Below, piece by piece: positions 32,724 through 42,451 of a stretch of DNA of 64,000 bases (position 1 is its first letter; every line of letters begins with the position of its first letter). The stretch covers positions 1,590,016 through 1,654,015 of the forward strand of contig SCFE01000037.1 in the NCBI GenBank assembly GCA_004352715.1, written 5' to 3'. The notes below the pieces were generated by a model that made no database searches, was not told the DNA's origin, and worked only from the letters and a program-made list of their open reading frames with translations. Origin of the DNA: Hofstenia miamia. Taxonomy: Eukaryota > Xenacoelomorpha > Acoela. The position numbers were made by a program, and so were the translations under genes.

Positions 32724-34499
32724 TCAATATCGCTTATTCAATGAAATACAAATATGAGTGTTATTTACAATAACAATATCGTCGAGATTATCCCTATCGA
32801 CATCTATTAGCTTAATGATTGTATTATCACTTGTTGTACAGGGGAACTCTGGACTAGACGTGCTAAAAATTGACGCATCTTTAAGCACATTGTGTTTCGA
32901 AACTCGCACTCGAGTGAAGTAACTCATTATGCGACCATTGTGATATCGCTTTGTTTCTAGTAGATCAATAATTTGATCGTCATCAAGGTGACCTAAGAGT
33001 ATTTTCGCATATGAATGGCTCAATGAAGGTGTAGGCTTCAGTAATAGTTTTGAATTTACTACTTCAACTGTCCCATTATGCGAAAAGTTGAAAGATTTTG
33101 ATAATCCATGGCTATTGCAATAAAGCACATGTTCATCATACCAAAAGTTCAACACCTGACAGTATTTACTGAATCTAATGAAGTCAATGTAGATTGATTC
33201 TAAAGACAAATTGCTGTCAATTGAAATTCTCAGTAATACTCCATTGGGTTCGGATTCTGTCAAATTGCAGCTTGATACATGAACATTTTTTATCAATGGA
33301 TTTAGGCAAGTCTGAGTAAAAGTTTTCCCTGTGACAAACAATGTTGATATAAAGACCTCTTTATGATAATAGTAGACGCCAAATACGAGGGTGCCATTCT
33401 GAATATCAGAGTCAAAGTCAATTTGGCGCTGAGCATGTACAGCATTCGTTTTTCTGTCAAACGTTAATAACTTCAAAGTCAGAGATTCTATACATGCAAC
33501 ATATGTAAAGTTGTTGTCACTTGCATCAGTGCAAAGAGGGGTTTCTTGAAACACTATACTAAACAAGCAAGACTGATTACTAGGACTTCTTAGACAAACT
33601 GTTTTGCTTTCATAGCACAAAAGTTCAATGGTATCATCTTGTGTAAATTTCCCAATCCCTAATATATGTGTACAGACACTTGCAATCTCTTCTATTTGAA
33701 TTTTTGACAAATCATGGAATGGATTATAAATAAACTTAATTTTCTTGAAATTTATTACCCTACCTGCACCTTGATGGTAGGTACAAATGAATTTTCGATG
33801 AAGGAAGTACTTAAAAAATGGATCTTCTGTAAAGTTTGTCAGTGGAAAATCCGCATAGAGGCTGTCATTTGTTAAAAGTTTATAGCTTCCTTCTTTTGTA
33901 TTGTGTGAAACGGAGATTGATTGCTTGTGGCTATTCATGCTTAAATATTCAATTCTAAGTACATTGTTTTCAATGGATAGTTGAATGCCATTTCCAATCG
34001 TTGAATGATCATTATTCACACATGTTGAGTAAGCAGCAATTTGTCCTAGATACTGAGCATGAATATTTGCCTCTACCTTGGGAATGAAGTGAGTAAGCTT
34101 GCACTGTTGTTCTATAACTACAGTCTGCAAGTTGGGGTTAGTAAAGTTGCATTTTGATTCTAAAAGATCTTTTTTTTCATAACCTGACACGATGCCGAGG
34201 TTGAGAAATCCAGCATTTGGCAGAATTAAGGTCACAGTTAGAACGCCTCCATACGATGTGGCATTCAAAATTGTAAGCCCCAAATTGAAAAGATGATATC
34301 TGGATTTGTTTATGGTTTCCATCGAATAGAAATTTTTGGAGCATCGTAAGATTGACTTATCATTTAGAATCCCGAGTTTGTCTGTGTGAACACAATCAAT
34401 GAGATCACGAACGCTACGAAGTTTTTCAGAAATGTATGTGTGTTTTTGAATACTACAAAAACCAATATTCAGCAAAAGTTGAAAAATGAGTATATGCAT
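32724..34499 (-). CDS. Secreted protein with C-terminal FG-GAP-like repeats (intronless)
   Basis: An uninterrupted 591-residue frame. Residues 1-17 (MHILIFQLLLNIGFCSI) form a clear signal peptide. There are many N-x-S/T glycosylation sites and paired cysteines, as in extracellular proteins, and no membrane anchor at the end. Near residues 500-515 is GHLDDDQIIDLL and near 563-578 LIDVDRDNLDDIVIV. Both match the D-x-D-x-D-x2-D calcium loop of FG-GAP/VCBS repeats found in integrin-alpha-type propellers. The N-terminal two thirds are not recognised. The lack of introns is unusual beside the intron-rich neighbours and may indicate a lineage-specific or retrocopied gene. The start is the first Met and precedes the signal peptide. 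Confidence 0.8.
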   Translation of the reverse strand: MHILIFQLLLNIGFCSIQKHTYISEKLRSVRDLIDCVHTDKLGILNDKSILRCSKNFYSMETINKSRYHLFNLGLTILNATSYGGVLTVTLILPNAGFLNLGIVSGYEKKDLLESKCNFTNPNLQTVVIEQQCKLTHFIPKVEANIHAQYLGQIAAYSTCVNNDHSTIGNGIQLSIENNVLRIEYLSMNSHKQSISVSHNTKEGSYKLLTNDSLYADFPLTNFTEDPFFKYFLHRKFICTYHQGAGRVINFKKIKFIYNPFHDLSKIQIEEIASVCTHILGIGKFTQDDTIELLCYESKTVCLRSPSNQSCLFSIVFQETPLCTDASDNNFTYVACIESLTLKLLTFDRKTNAVHAQRQIDFDSDIQNGTLVFGVYYYHKEVFISTLFVTGKTFTQTCLNPLIKNVHVSSCNLTESEPNGVLLRISIDSNLSLESIYIDFIRFSKYCQVLNFWYDEHVLYCNSHGLSKSFNFSHNGTVEVVNSKLLLKPTPSLSHSYAKILLGHLDDDQIIDLLETKRYHNGRIMSYFTRVRVSKHNVLKDASIFSTSSPEFPCTTSDNTIIKLIDVDRDNLDDIVIVNNTHICISLNKRY

Positions 34500-34815
34500 T
34501 CACGCTTTACGCAAGTTCCTGCTTTCTATTTATTGCGGAAATTAATATTAATGAATCAATTAAACTTTACAAAAACTGATTCTAACTAATTCTTTGATTG
34601 CATTGAATTTCTTTAATTGGAGGAAACTATTTTGTTCAACAAATTCACTCTCTCAATTATATTTAAATTTGCAATATGCTTTAATAGAGTAAAACCCGAG
34701 AAATAATTATTGATACTAATTTTTCACCAAATTTTTCTAAATGAAATATATGTTTTGAACTTATTAAGTTGTAAATACATTTAATAGGGATTGTTTACTC
34801 TCTCTCTTTCTTTCT

Positions 34816-34851
<36 letters not shown>

Positions 34852-35215
34852 AAATAATATCATAAACGCATGTATTAGTCCAGTTTCGTTAGTAAAATGG
34901 TGGTAATGTTTTAAACTAAAGGTTTATGTTAAGATGCATGATATTAGAATAATTTGGAAATGTTAAGTTCTTTTTGTCTATTTAATAATTTAGTTTTATC
35001 TGTTGTTTCATTGATGGTAATTGAGTCTCGTATTTTCATAAATTTTGTTTGCATTATATTTTGAAGTTTTCTTTAACATTTTTGATACTGATGACAGAAT
35101 ATATCTAATTTTAGGTGGCCTCTCATGTTCTTTGATTATTACTTCCATATGTCGTTTGGTCTCAGCTATTTATGAGTCATCACACTCATCACATTGATAT
35201 TTGTATGCGACTGAT
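34500..35215. other. Upstream region of secreted-protein gene; CT/TA microsatellite
   Basis: Contains the putative promoter side of the minus-strand gene; no TATA element is assigned. A compound CT, TTTC and TA repeat lies at 34801-34849. No gene seen. Confidence 0.5.
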
Positions 35216-35310
35216 GATTCCAAAGACAAAATACGTCTTCATTCTTTAAAATTTTTTGATGTCTTAATATACATCTATATATATATATATATATATATGA
35301 GGTGGACAAT

Positions 35311-35607
35311 TTATCGATTAACTTTAAGCAATTCAGCGACTTCTTCCAAAAACATTTCTGCTACAGGACTATTCGTAAGAGATTGTACAATGTATACCTT
35401 GATCCTTGCACACAATATGCTGAAGTTGCCTGCCCCACTGATATCAGTTTGGTTCAGAGTCGCCAAAAGCAATTCAGCATTGAGGGGGCAAAACTTGGTA
35501 ACTTGATTTATAAATACATTTTTAGACCTACCTATTGATTTGATTCTCTTTCTCATAAAGTATGGATGTGATCTAACTGCACATAAAACACTTTTTAATT
35601 CATACAC
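35311..35607 (-). CDS. Unrecognised 98-aa frame (repeated at 37288-37584)
   Basis: The minus-strand frame encodes MYELKSVLCAVRSHPYF to a helical end (VAEMFLEEVAELLKVN). The end faintly resembles the tail of IST1-type helical domains, but the rest does not match. Overlapping plus-strand frames are also open. It may be one exon of a gene, since an acceptor-like TTTTATGTGCAG lies inside, or chance. Confidence 0.25.
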   Translation of the reverse strand: MYELKSVLCAVRSHPYFMRKRIKSIGRSKNVFINQVTKFCPLNAELLLATLNQTDISGAGNFSILCARIKVYIVQSLTNSPVAEMFLEEVAELLKVNR

Positions 35608-36174
35608 CTATATTTCTTAGGCCAATTAGCTTACCAATATTTACCAATACCTCATTACTAATCAATATGCATTTACTAATTTTGGAATGATTTTTTCAGT
35701 AAAAATCTTGGTTTGAAATAAAGTCAGTTTTTGTCTATTGTAATATTTTACCAGGAAACTAGACATAATCATGGGTGGGCATAGGTTGTGAGTGACACAG
35801 GCCCTAACATGAAGACAGGCGTTGAAAATCTGAGCATATTAGCAATGTGCATATAATTTATTAACGTTAAAGTTCGCTTTATTATGTAGGGAATCCTTCA
35901 AAATTCAGGCTTTTATTGGGCTATTTTCACGTTAAATTTAGATTTTTCTACACTTTTTCATCAAATATTTGAAAGTTGTGAAAGGGGATTTCATGTATGT
36001 AGATTACATCGAATGTGAATTGTCTATAGGTTGAATATGTGGATTCAGTTGAATGTCTTCGTGGAAGTTCATTTTGAGAGCGTGGGTTAGGCTAGGTAGG
36101 AAAAGATGTCAAATTTATATTTTTCTCTTAGTTCAATAAAAATTTTCTTTCCGTCTTACAACAGGTTTTGAAAC

Positions 36175-36500
36175 TTTGAAAACAATTTATAAATTAAACC
36201 CAACAAATCTAGCAGGCCTTACAAATTTCCTTCATCGACACCTAAAATCACTACACATATGATTGCCAGTCACTTGAATTACATATTTAACGAATGCATA
36301 AGAAATAATTAGTTTCCGGATTATTTAAAAATTGCTCATGTTGCTCCCATTCTTAAGAAAAACGATCTGGTACTCACACATAGTTATAGGCCAATTTCTA
36401 TCTCAATCTCCAATAATCAAATTATTGAAAAGATTATTGCACTATCAAATTACGGAACACCTAAATAAATACACTCAATTTTGATTTCGAAAAAAATTTT
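36175..36500 (+). pseudogene. Degenerate RT fragment (fingers)
   Basis: With several stops, the plus strand still shows PDYLKIAHVAPILKKND and SYRPISIS, the first RT blocks of the CR1-like family, and a remnant of FSVTDF. It abuts ORF1 sequence at about 36.5 kb. The same piece is repeated at 38.15-38.48 kb by the block duplication. Confidence 0.75.
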
Positions 36501-36619
36501 TCAGTTACTGATTTCTTCGTGAGCAGTTGGTCCGGCTGAGCTCTCCACCCTACACTCACTCGGTAGTGAGAATTTTATAACGAATAAGCGTAGCAAAATC
36601 ACATCTGCTAAACTTCTAG

Positions 36620-37193
36620 CTCCCATCAAAGGAAGAGCTTTACCATTGAGCAGTTTACTCCACACTATTCTTGCACACAAAGAAAAGAAGGTTCCGCCGA
36701 TCAAAATTCCAGAGAAGGATGGACGCAAGTTTCACCGCTTAACAAAACCGTCGCAGCATCATCAAACATCACAAACTTATCCCCCTCCTCACAAACATCC
36801 GAGGTACGAAAATGTCGCGCCAAACGACTACGAATAGATGCAGGTATGCTTATTTTAGGCCACGGTTAGACTAGGTGATTGGTTAAAAGTGATCTGTCAC
36901 TTTTGAAAGCGTTGCACGTCTAACCAGCCTAGATAATTAGCGATGTGACGATCACAAGGGAATCGAACGCGCACGATTTCTTCGTGATCGTCACATCGCT
37001 AATTATCTCGGGTGGTTAGATGTGCGATTCACTCAAAATGTGATAGATCACTTTTGAGTAAATCACTAGTCTAACCGTGGCCTTAGGAACCTCCATGTAT
37101 CGATACCTAAAAGCACCCGCTCTACTAAAGAAAGACACAGTTGCCGTACATTCATATCCCGGAGCAACCACAGAAGACATGACAGAAACAATT
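36620..37193 (+). pseudogene. CR1-like ORF1 with SGNH-esterase start, interrupted by a MITE (copy 1)
   Basis: The frame reads a Ser/Thr-rich linker (NKTVAASSNITNLSPSSQTS), then RKCRAKRLRIDAGMLIL, and after the MITE continues GTSMYRYLKAPALL and VHSYPGATTEDM. GTSM is the nucleophile block of SGNH/GDSL esterases, a domain known in ORF1 of CR1 elements. Copy 1 stops at the N; copy 2 (38597-39230) carries on. Confidence 0.75.
36858..37082. mobile_element. PIF/Harbinger-like foldback MITE (225 bp), copy 1
   Basis: Perfect 17-bp terminal repeats GGCCACGGTTAGACTAG with TTA target duplications (36855-36857, 37083-37085). A second perfect 24-bp inverted repeat lies inside (36932-36955 and 36984-37007), so nearly the whole element folds into a hairpin. 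TTA duplications fit PIF/Harbinger. Removing the element and one TTA restores the ORF1 frame ...MLIL-GTSM.... Confidence 0.92.
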
Positions 37194-37194
37194 N
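37194..37194. other. Single-N contig join
   Basis: Separates the two identical 1977-bp blocks; see 35216-37193. Confidence 0.8.
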
Positions 37195-39170
37195 GATTCC
37201 AAAGACAAAATACGTCTTCATTCTTTAAAATTTTTTGATGTCTTAATATACATCTATATATATATATATATATATGAGGTGGACAATTTATCGATTAACT
37301 TTAAGCAATTCAGCGACTTCTTCCAAAAACATTTCTGCTACAGGACTATTCGTAAGAGATTGTACAATGTATACCTTGATCCTTGCACACAATATGCTGA
37401 AGTTGCCTGCCCCACTGATATCAGTTTGGTTCAGAGTCGCCAAAAGCAATTCAGCATTGAGGGGGCAAAACTTGGTAACTTGATTTATAAATACATTTTT
37501 AGACCTACCTATTGATTTGATTCTCTTTCTCATAAAGTATGGATGTGATCTAACTGCACATAAAACACTTTTTAATTCATACACCTATATTTCTTAGGCC
37601 AATTAGCTTACCAATATTTACCAATACCTCATTACTAATCAATATGCATTTACTAATTTTGGAATGATTTTTTCAGTAAAAATCTTGGTTTGAAATAAAG
37701 TCAGTTTTTGTCTATTGTAATATTTTACCAGGAAACTAGACATAATCATGGGTGGGCATAGGTTGTGAGTGACACAGGCCCTAACATGAAGACAGGCGTT
37801 GAAAATCTGAGCATATTAGCAATGTGCATATAATTTATTAACGTTAAAGTTCGCTTTATTATGTAGGGAATCCTTCAAAATTCAGGCTTTTATTGGGCTA
37901 TTTTCACGTTAAATTTAGATTTTTCTACACTTTTTCATCAAATATTTGAAAGTTGTGAAAGGGGATTTCATGTATGTAGATTACATCGAATGTGAATTGT
38001 CTATAGGTTGAATATGTGGATTCAGTTGAATGTCTTCGTGGAAGTTCATTTTGAGAGCGTGGGTTAGGCTAGGTAGGAAAAGATGTCAAATTTATATTTT
38101 TCTCTTAGTTCAATAAAAATTTTCTTTCCGTCTTACAACAGGTTTTGAAACTTTGAAAACAATTTATAAATTAAACCCAACAAATCTAGCAGGCCTTACA
38201 AATTTCCTTCATCGACACCTAAAATCACTACACATATGATTGCCAGTCACTTGAATTACATATTTAACGAATGCATAAGAAATAATTAGTTTCCGGATTA
38301 TTTAAAAATTGCTCATGTTGCTCCCATTCTTAAGAAAAACGATCTGGTACTCACACATAGTTATAGGCCAATTTCTATCTCAATCTCCAATAATCAAATT
38401 ATTGAAAAGATTATTGCACTATCAAATTACGGAACACCTAAATAAATACACTCAATTTTGATTTCGAAAAAAATTTTTCAGTTACTGATTTCTTCGTGAG
38501 CAGTTGGTCCGGCTGAGCTCTCCACCCTACACTCACTCGGTAGTGAGAATTTTATAACGAATAAGCGTAGCAAAATCACATCTGCTAAACTTCTAGCTCC
38601 CATCAAAGGAAGAGCTTTACCATTGAGCAGTTTACTCCACACTATTCTTGCACACAAAGAAAAGAAGGTTCCGCCGATCAAAATTCCAGAGAAGGATGGA
38701 CGCAAGTTTCACCGCTTAACAAAACCGTCGCAGCATCATCAAACATCACAAACTTATCCCCCTCCTCACAAACATCCGAGGTACGAAAATGTCGCGCCAA
38801 ACGACTACGAATAGATGCAGGTATGCTTATTTTAGGCCACGGTTAGACTAGGTGATTGGTTAAAAGTGATCTGTCACTTTTGAAAGCGTTGCACGTCTAA
38901 CCAGCCTAGATAATTAGCGATGTGACGATCACAAGGGAATCGAACGCGCACGATTTCTTCGTGATCGTCACATCGCTAATTATCTCGGGTGGTTAGATGT
39001 GCGATTCACTCAAAATGTGATAGATCACTTTTGAGTAAATCACTAGTCTAACCGTGGCCTTAGGAACCTCCATGTATCGATACCTAAAAGCACCCGCTCT
39101 ACTAAAGAAAGACACAGTTGCCGTACATTCATATCCCGGAGCAACCACAGAAGACATGACAGAAACAATT
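37195..39170. repeat. 1977-bp block, copy 2
   Basis: Same content as copy 1: the 98-aa minus frame at 37288-37584, RT fragment, ORF1 start and MITE at 38835-39059. This copy continues seamlessly into the rest of ORF1 at 39171, so it is the one joined to its true right flank. The left flank (before 35216) belongs to copy 1. Confidence 0.85.
38835..39059. mobile_element. PIF/Harbinger-like foldback MITE, copy 2
   Basis: Identical to 36858-37082 and flanked by TTA on both sides. Internal palindrome arms at 38909-38932 and 38961-38984. Probably the same genomic element seen twice. Confidence 0.9.
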
Positions 39171-39515
39171 AAAGAATACACACTGTCAGACAACAATAAA
39201 AAATACTCGTCACCGCTTCAGAAATGATGTAATGCAACACCAATCAGAGTACACTATTTTATTTAAAAATTTAATTAACGCTTTAAAATATATTTTTATG
39301 TAAACTGTAATTTTTGTAGGAGAAGTCACACCGTTTCCAGATGATAGCACGTTGAATAAAAAGATTCAAGAACTTAATTTTCTTATCCATCAAAACGCGA
39401 ACATTCTAAGGTATACCGTTTTTAACAACTTTCAATTTTTTTATTTAGGACATAACATCAACCGTAAATTATTTCCACAGGGTGGTTACTCAACAATAGC
39501 GCGCAAGATTAAATA
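39060..39515 (+). pseudogene. CR1-like ORF1 SGNH-esterase domain, decayed
   Basis: GTSMYRYLKAPALLKKDT through VHSYPGATTEDMTETI to a stop at about 39226. After a disrupted stretch, 39319-39515 encodes GEVTPFPDDSTLNKKIQELN, YTVFNNFQFFYLG and FPQGGYSTIARKIK. The second part matches the esterase C-terminal half seen intact at 42.2-42.45 kb. The catalytic Gly-x-Asn-Asp block is missing from the break, and the His of the last block is not seen, so this copy is dead. Confidence 0.8.
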
Positions 39516-39720
39516 ATTCTTTGATCAAACACCACACCATACTCAACGCTATTACAGCATTGCACCGCCATGCCGCCTGCTTCAGGTCGCCCACGTTCGA
39601 ACACCCGCAGCACCAATCAGCCTTTTGAAAAAACCTACGCTTCCGCACTGTCATTTCCACCGCCTAAGTTCTTCACACTATCAGATAATCACAAGCTAAG
39701 ATCTTTCCTAACTTTTAACA

Positions 39721-40030
39721 ATGTCTTGTAAATATTTATATTTTGTGCAATTACTAACGACACTCAGGCTTTGGAAATTTGATCATCTAAATGCTAAAAA
39801 TAATTTTCATTCAAAATTGTTAATCCTTCTATTGTTACTTAACTTATTTTTTGGTGATAAAAAATATGAAACTACCCATGGTTTTAATATAAAAAGAAGA
39901 ACATTATGCTACTATAAATTAATTCAATATTTTCCTATCAACAACAAAAACATCTTCATTGTGTTTATCAGCTTTAAAATTTTTCTTCTGATTATTAATT
40001 CTTCATGGCATTGAAAAGAACCCTGGCCCG
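39721..40030 (+). CDS. CR1-like ORF2 leader: hydrophobic region and 2A-like motif
   Basis: 39721-40014 encodes a hydrophobic leader (KLLILLLLLNLFFG) resembling the leaders at 41682 and 42736. In the next frame, after an in-frame TGA, follows LLILHGIEKNPGPILDYD. HGIEKNPGP at 40004-40030 matches the 2A consensus E-x-N-P-G-P that makes ribosomes skip a peptide bond. Such motifs are known near the N-terminus of ORF2 in some APE-type non-LTR elements. The leader and motif are now in different frames, so this copy is broken. Confidence 0.6.
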
Positions 40031-40728
40031 ATTTTAGATTACGATATTTAATTTGAAAGATTGAATACAAAAAATAACGCTATTAACTATGTGCATATAA
40101 ATTTTCAAAACCTGTCAAAGAAAAATTTTGAATTTAAGTAATTTATGTCCAATTTTAAAATGATGTTATTCTATGAATCTCGGAAACCTAGTTGTCGAAC
40201 AAAGCCTTTGATAATTGTTGGTCTTTTGATAAATCGTTTTGTTTGATTAGAAAATATAGGCAAACTATTAATCTATTAGGAAAATCGAATGGTGGAGGAG
40301 TTTCATTATTAATACCAAAAAATTTCAAACCTAAATTACGGGAAGATATAAAGTGTATAAATTTGAAAGCTTGTGGGTAGAAATATCAAATCCTTTAAAA
40401 AATGCTACATATAAAAAGCACTGATAAATGTTTCTTATTCTCCGCACAAAAATATTCGAATTGTTTTATTGAGCAATTGGAAAATGAATTGGATTTAGCT
40501 GTTTCTGAAAATATAGACATTGTTTTAATGGGAGACTCCAACATTAATTATTTGGATAAAAAAGAACGAGATAAAATTGAAATTTTACTAAATATATTTA
40601 AACTGAATATTGGTAAGAAAATTACGCCGTCAAGGGTCACTACAACGAGTAGTACGCTTATCGATTACTTCATAGTGTCAGATAATGATTTTTTAAAACT
40701 TAAAAGAATCTCGGCAGAGGTGAACTAA
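40031..40728 (+). pseudogene. CR1-like AP endonuclease fragment
   Basis: Starts INYVHINFQNLSKKN, the usual first endonuclease strand, then SNGGGVSLLIPKNF and, in another frame, IDIVLMGDSNINY and TSSTLIDYFIVSD. Trp of the usual GDWN is Ser here, and His of IDH is Tyr (IDYF), so the active site is damaged. The frame ends at 40726-40728. It follows the ORF2 leader, giving the order ORF1, leader with 2A, endonuclease. Confidence 0.82.
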
Positions 40729-40742
40729 TTATCCTGGTCAAC

Positions 40743-41451
40743 ATGCTTGCAGCCATCAAAGAAACTCCTTCTGAATCCACCAGCAAAACTTCTCAAGTAA
40801 CTCCAGAAATTAATCATGCGCCGTCTCAAACACAAAAGAAGATACAACGCCTGAAACACTTGAGAGCTGAATTTCTTGCCATCGGATCGTCAATGTACCA
40901 TCATCTGAAAGCTCCGGGATTACTAAGAACTTCTACATGTGTCCATTCGCATACTGGATCCACTATTAAAGACATAGCTGATGTAATTCCGCTTTATCCC
41001 GAATAGAATAAAAGAAAGAGAATTCTCATTACAATAGGAAGAAACGACTTAATGCAAAAAAAGAAGATTTTACAGATAAGTATACGAAATTAATTAATGT
41101 TATTAAAACTAAATTTAGTTCAGCTAAAGTTTTCGTTGATGAAGTTGCTTCTTTTCCTAAGGACGAGGTGTTAAACAAAAAATCCGCTTACTTATTAAAC
41201 AAAACGCCAAGCTGTTAAATTATACCGTTTTCGACAACTCTAACTGTTTTTATTTAGGATCATCTGTTGATAGAAGTTTATTCACGAAAAATGGAATCCA
41301 CTACACTAAACAAGGTTATGCAACGTTATCCAACCCTATCAAATTCTTTTTTAACACGCCTCCGAACCCCGCCGAACCGCGTATTTAATAAACGATTACG
41401 TGATGCACAGACCTACACCACCAGCTCGAAATCTTTTATCTTACCGTTTCC
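40743..41451 (+). pseudogene. CR1-like ORF1, second copy, up to the gap
   Basis: 40743-41006 encodes a linker and the first esterase block (AEFLAIGSSMYHHLKAPGLL, then IKDIADVIPLYPE). A frame change leads to RILITIGRNDLMQ, the conserved Gly-x-Asn-Asp block, and to LNYTVFDNSNCFYLGSSVD with FTKNGIHYTKQGY. The sequence from about 41010 is repeated from about 42092. A deletion removes about 15 bp near 41190 compared with the second copy. It runs into an 86-N gap. Confidence 0.8.
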
Positions 41452-41537
41452 NNNNNNNNNNNNNNNNNNNNNNNNNNNNNNNNNNNNNNNNNNNNNNNNN
41501 NNNNNNNNNNNNNNNNNNNNNNNNNNNNNNNNNNNNN
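41452..41537. other. Assembly gap (86 N)
   Basis: The gap lies inside the ORF1 3' part. The equivalent of the missing sequence is visible in the next copy at about 42540-42590, so little unique sequence is lost. Confidence 0.95.
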
Positions 41538-41857
41538 CACCTTTGAGCAATCCCCGCCAAAACATGCTTTACTTTCACCGCCAATAAACATGCGACGAAT
41601 TTATGCCGACGTTCTCTCAACACCACCGCCGTTATCACCCGCCGAGGTTCAGAGGATTACAAACTTTCTTAGACTTTTCTAATGATGGTAAATTTTATTT
41701 TTATATTTTTGACTCTTATTGGGTTATGGCGAATTTTTCATTTAATTTATGCTATCGCTAATAACTCACTGTCTTTCATATATTTAATTCTAATTATTCT
41801 TAACTCAAAATTCAATATTTCCTGTATTAGAGAAACCTTACCTATATATACATGTAT
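41538..41857 (+). mobile_element. ORF1 end and ORF2 leader, second copy
   Basis: Continues the ORF1 tail and encodes a hydrophobic ORF2 leader starting near 41682 (MMVNFIFIFLTLIGLWRIF). Close match to 42590-42905. Confidence 0.75.
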
Positions 41858-42070
41858 TATTAACATTATATACGTGAAAGTACTACAGGCCGTCCAAAAA
41901 AATGCTTCAAATTTAAAATATAACATTTTAACTATAGCAAGTGCAATGATGATATAGGACTTCCTGAAAACATTCTAAAATTTCTCTTGAGGTATATGCT
42001 TCACTCTCAACAGAGAATAAGCAGAATACAATAGTTGAAGACGTTATCAATCAAGGGTTAATTGCTAAGG
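41858..42070 (+). repeat. Dispersed repeat, direct partner of 27523-27737
   Basis: Nearly identical to the reverse complement of 27523-27737. It lies at the start of the next element unit and leads into the esterase frame, so it is probably the ORF1 N-terminal region (DDIGLPENILKFLLRYML, then VEDVINQG). Confidence 0.8.
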
Positions 42071-42451
42071 TTAAAAAAATATTATCCCGAATCGAACAAT
42101 GTAAAGAGAATTCTCATCACAATAGGAAGAAACGACTTAATGCAAAAGAAAGAAGATTTTACAGATAAGTATAAGAAATTAATTAATGCTATTAAAACAA
42201 AATTTAGTTCAGCTAAAGTTTTCCTTGGTGAAGTTGCTCCTTTTCCTAAGGACGAGGTGTTAAACAAAAAATCCGCTGAACTAAATTTAATTATTAAACA
42301 AAACGCCAAGCTGTTAAATTATACCGTTTTCGACAACTCTAACTGTTTTTATTTAGGATCTTCTGTTGATAGAAGTTTATTCACGAAAAATGGAATCCAC
42401 TACACTAAACAAGGTTATGCAACTTGCACGCTCCATCAAATTCTTTTTTAA
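42062..42451 (+). CDS. CR1-like ORF1 SGNH-esterase domain, best preserved copy
   Basis: A 129-codon open frame with the conserved order of an SGNH fold: RILITIGRNDL (block III Asn), KVFLGEVAPFPKDE, LNYTVFDNSNCFYLG and FTKNGIHYTKQGY (block V His). The Asp that normally precedes the His in D-x2-H is Asn here. The nucleophile block is absent upstream, because the segment joins the repeat at 41858-42070, so the domain is 5'-incomplete. In CR1 elements this esterase lies in ORF1; its role in retrotransposition is not settled. Confidence 0.75.
   Translation: MLRLKKYYPESNNVKRILITIGRNDLMQKKEDFTDKYKKLINAIKTKFSSAKVFLGEVAPFPKDEVLNKKSAELNLIIKQNAKLLNYTVFDNSNCFYLGSSVDRSLFTKNGIHYTKQGYATCTLHQILF

Larger units (their letters stand above)
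35216..37193. repeat. 1977-bp block, copy 1 of an exact duplication
   Basis: 35216-37193 matches 37195-39170 base for base as far as can be read; the only change seen is one TA unit in the microsatellite (35276-35298 versus 37253-37275). Copy 1 ends at a lone N (37194) in mid-sequence, where copy 2 continues. Perfect identity in decayed transposon sequence plus the N join point to overlapping contigs that were not merged, rather than a real tandem duplication. Confidence 0.85.

Noticed and set aside
35311-35607. IST1-like protein
   Set aside because: Only the last 20-25 residues faintly resemble the IST1 tail, with wrong spacing; the rest does not fit, so no name was given.
36500-36837. Minus-strand 75-codon frame and plus-strand 63-codon frame repeated in both blocks
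   Set aside because: Both overlap the CR1-like ORF1 linker, which reads in another frame into the esterase motif; they are shadows.
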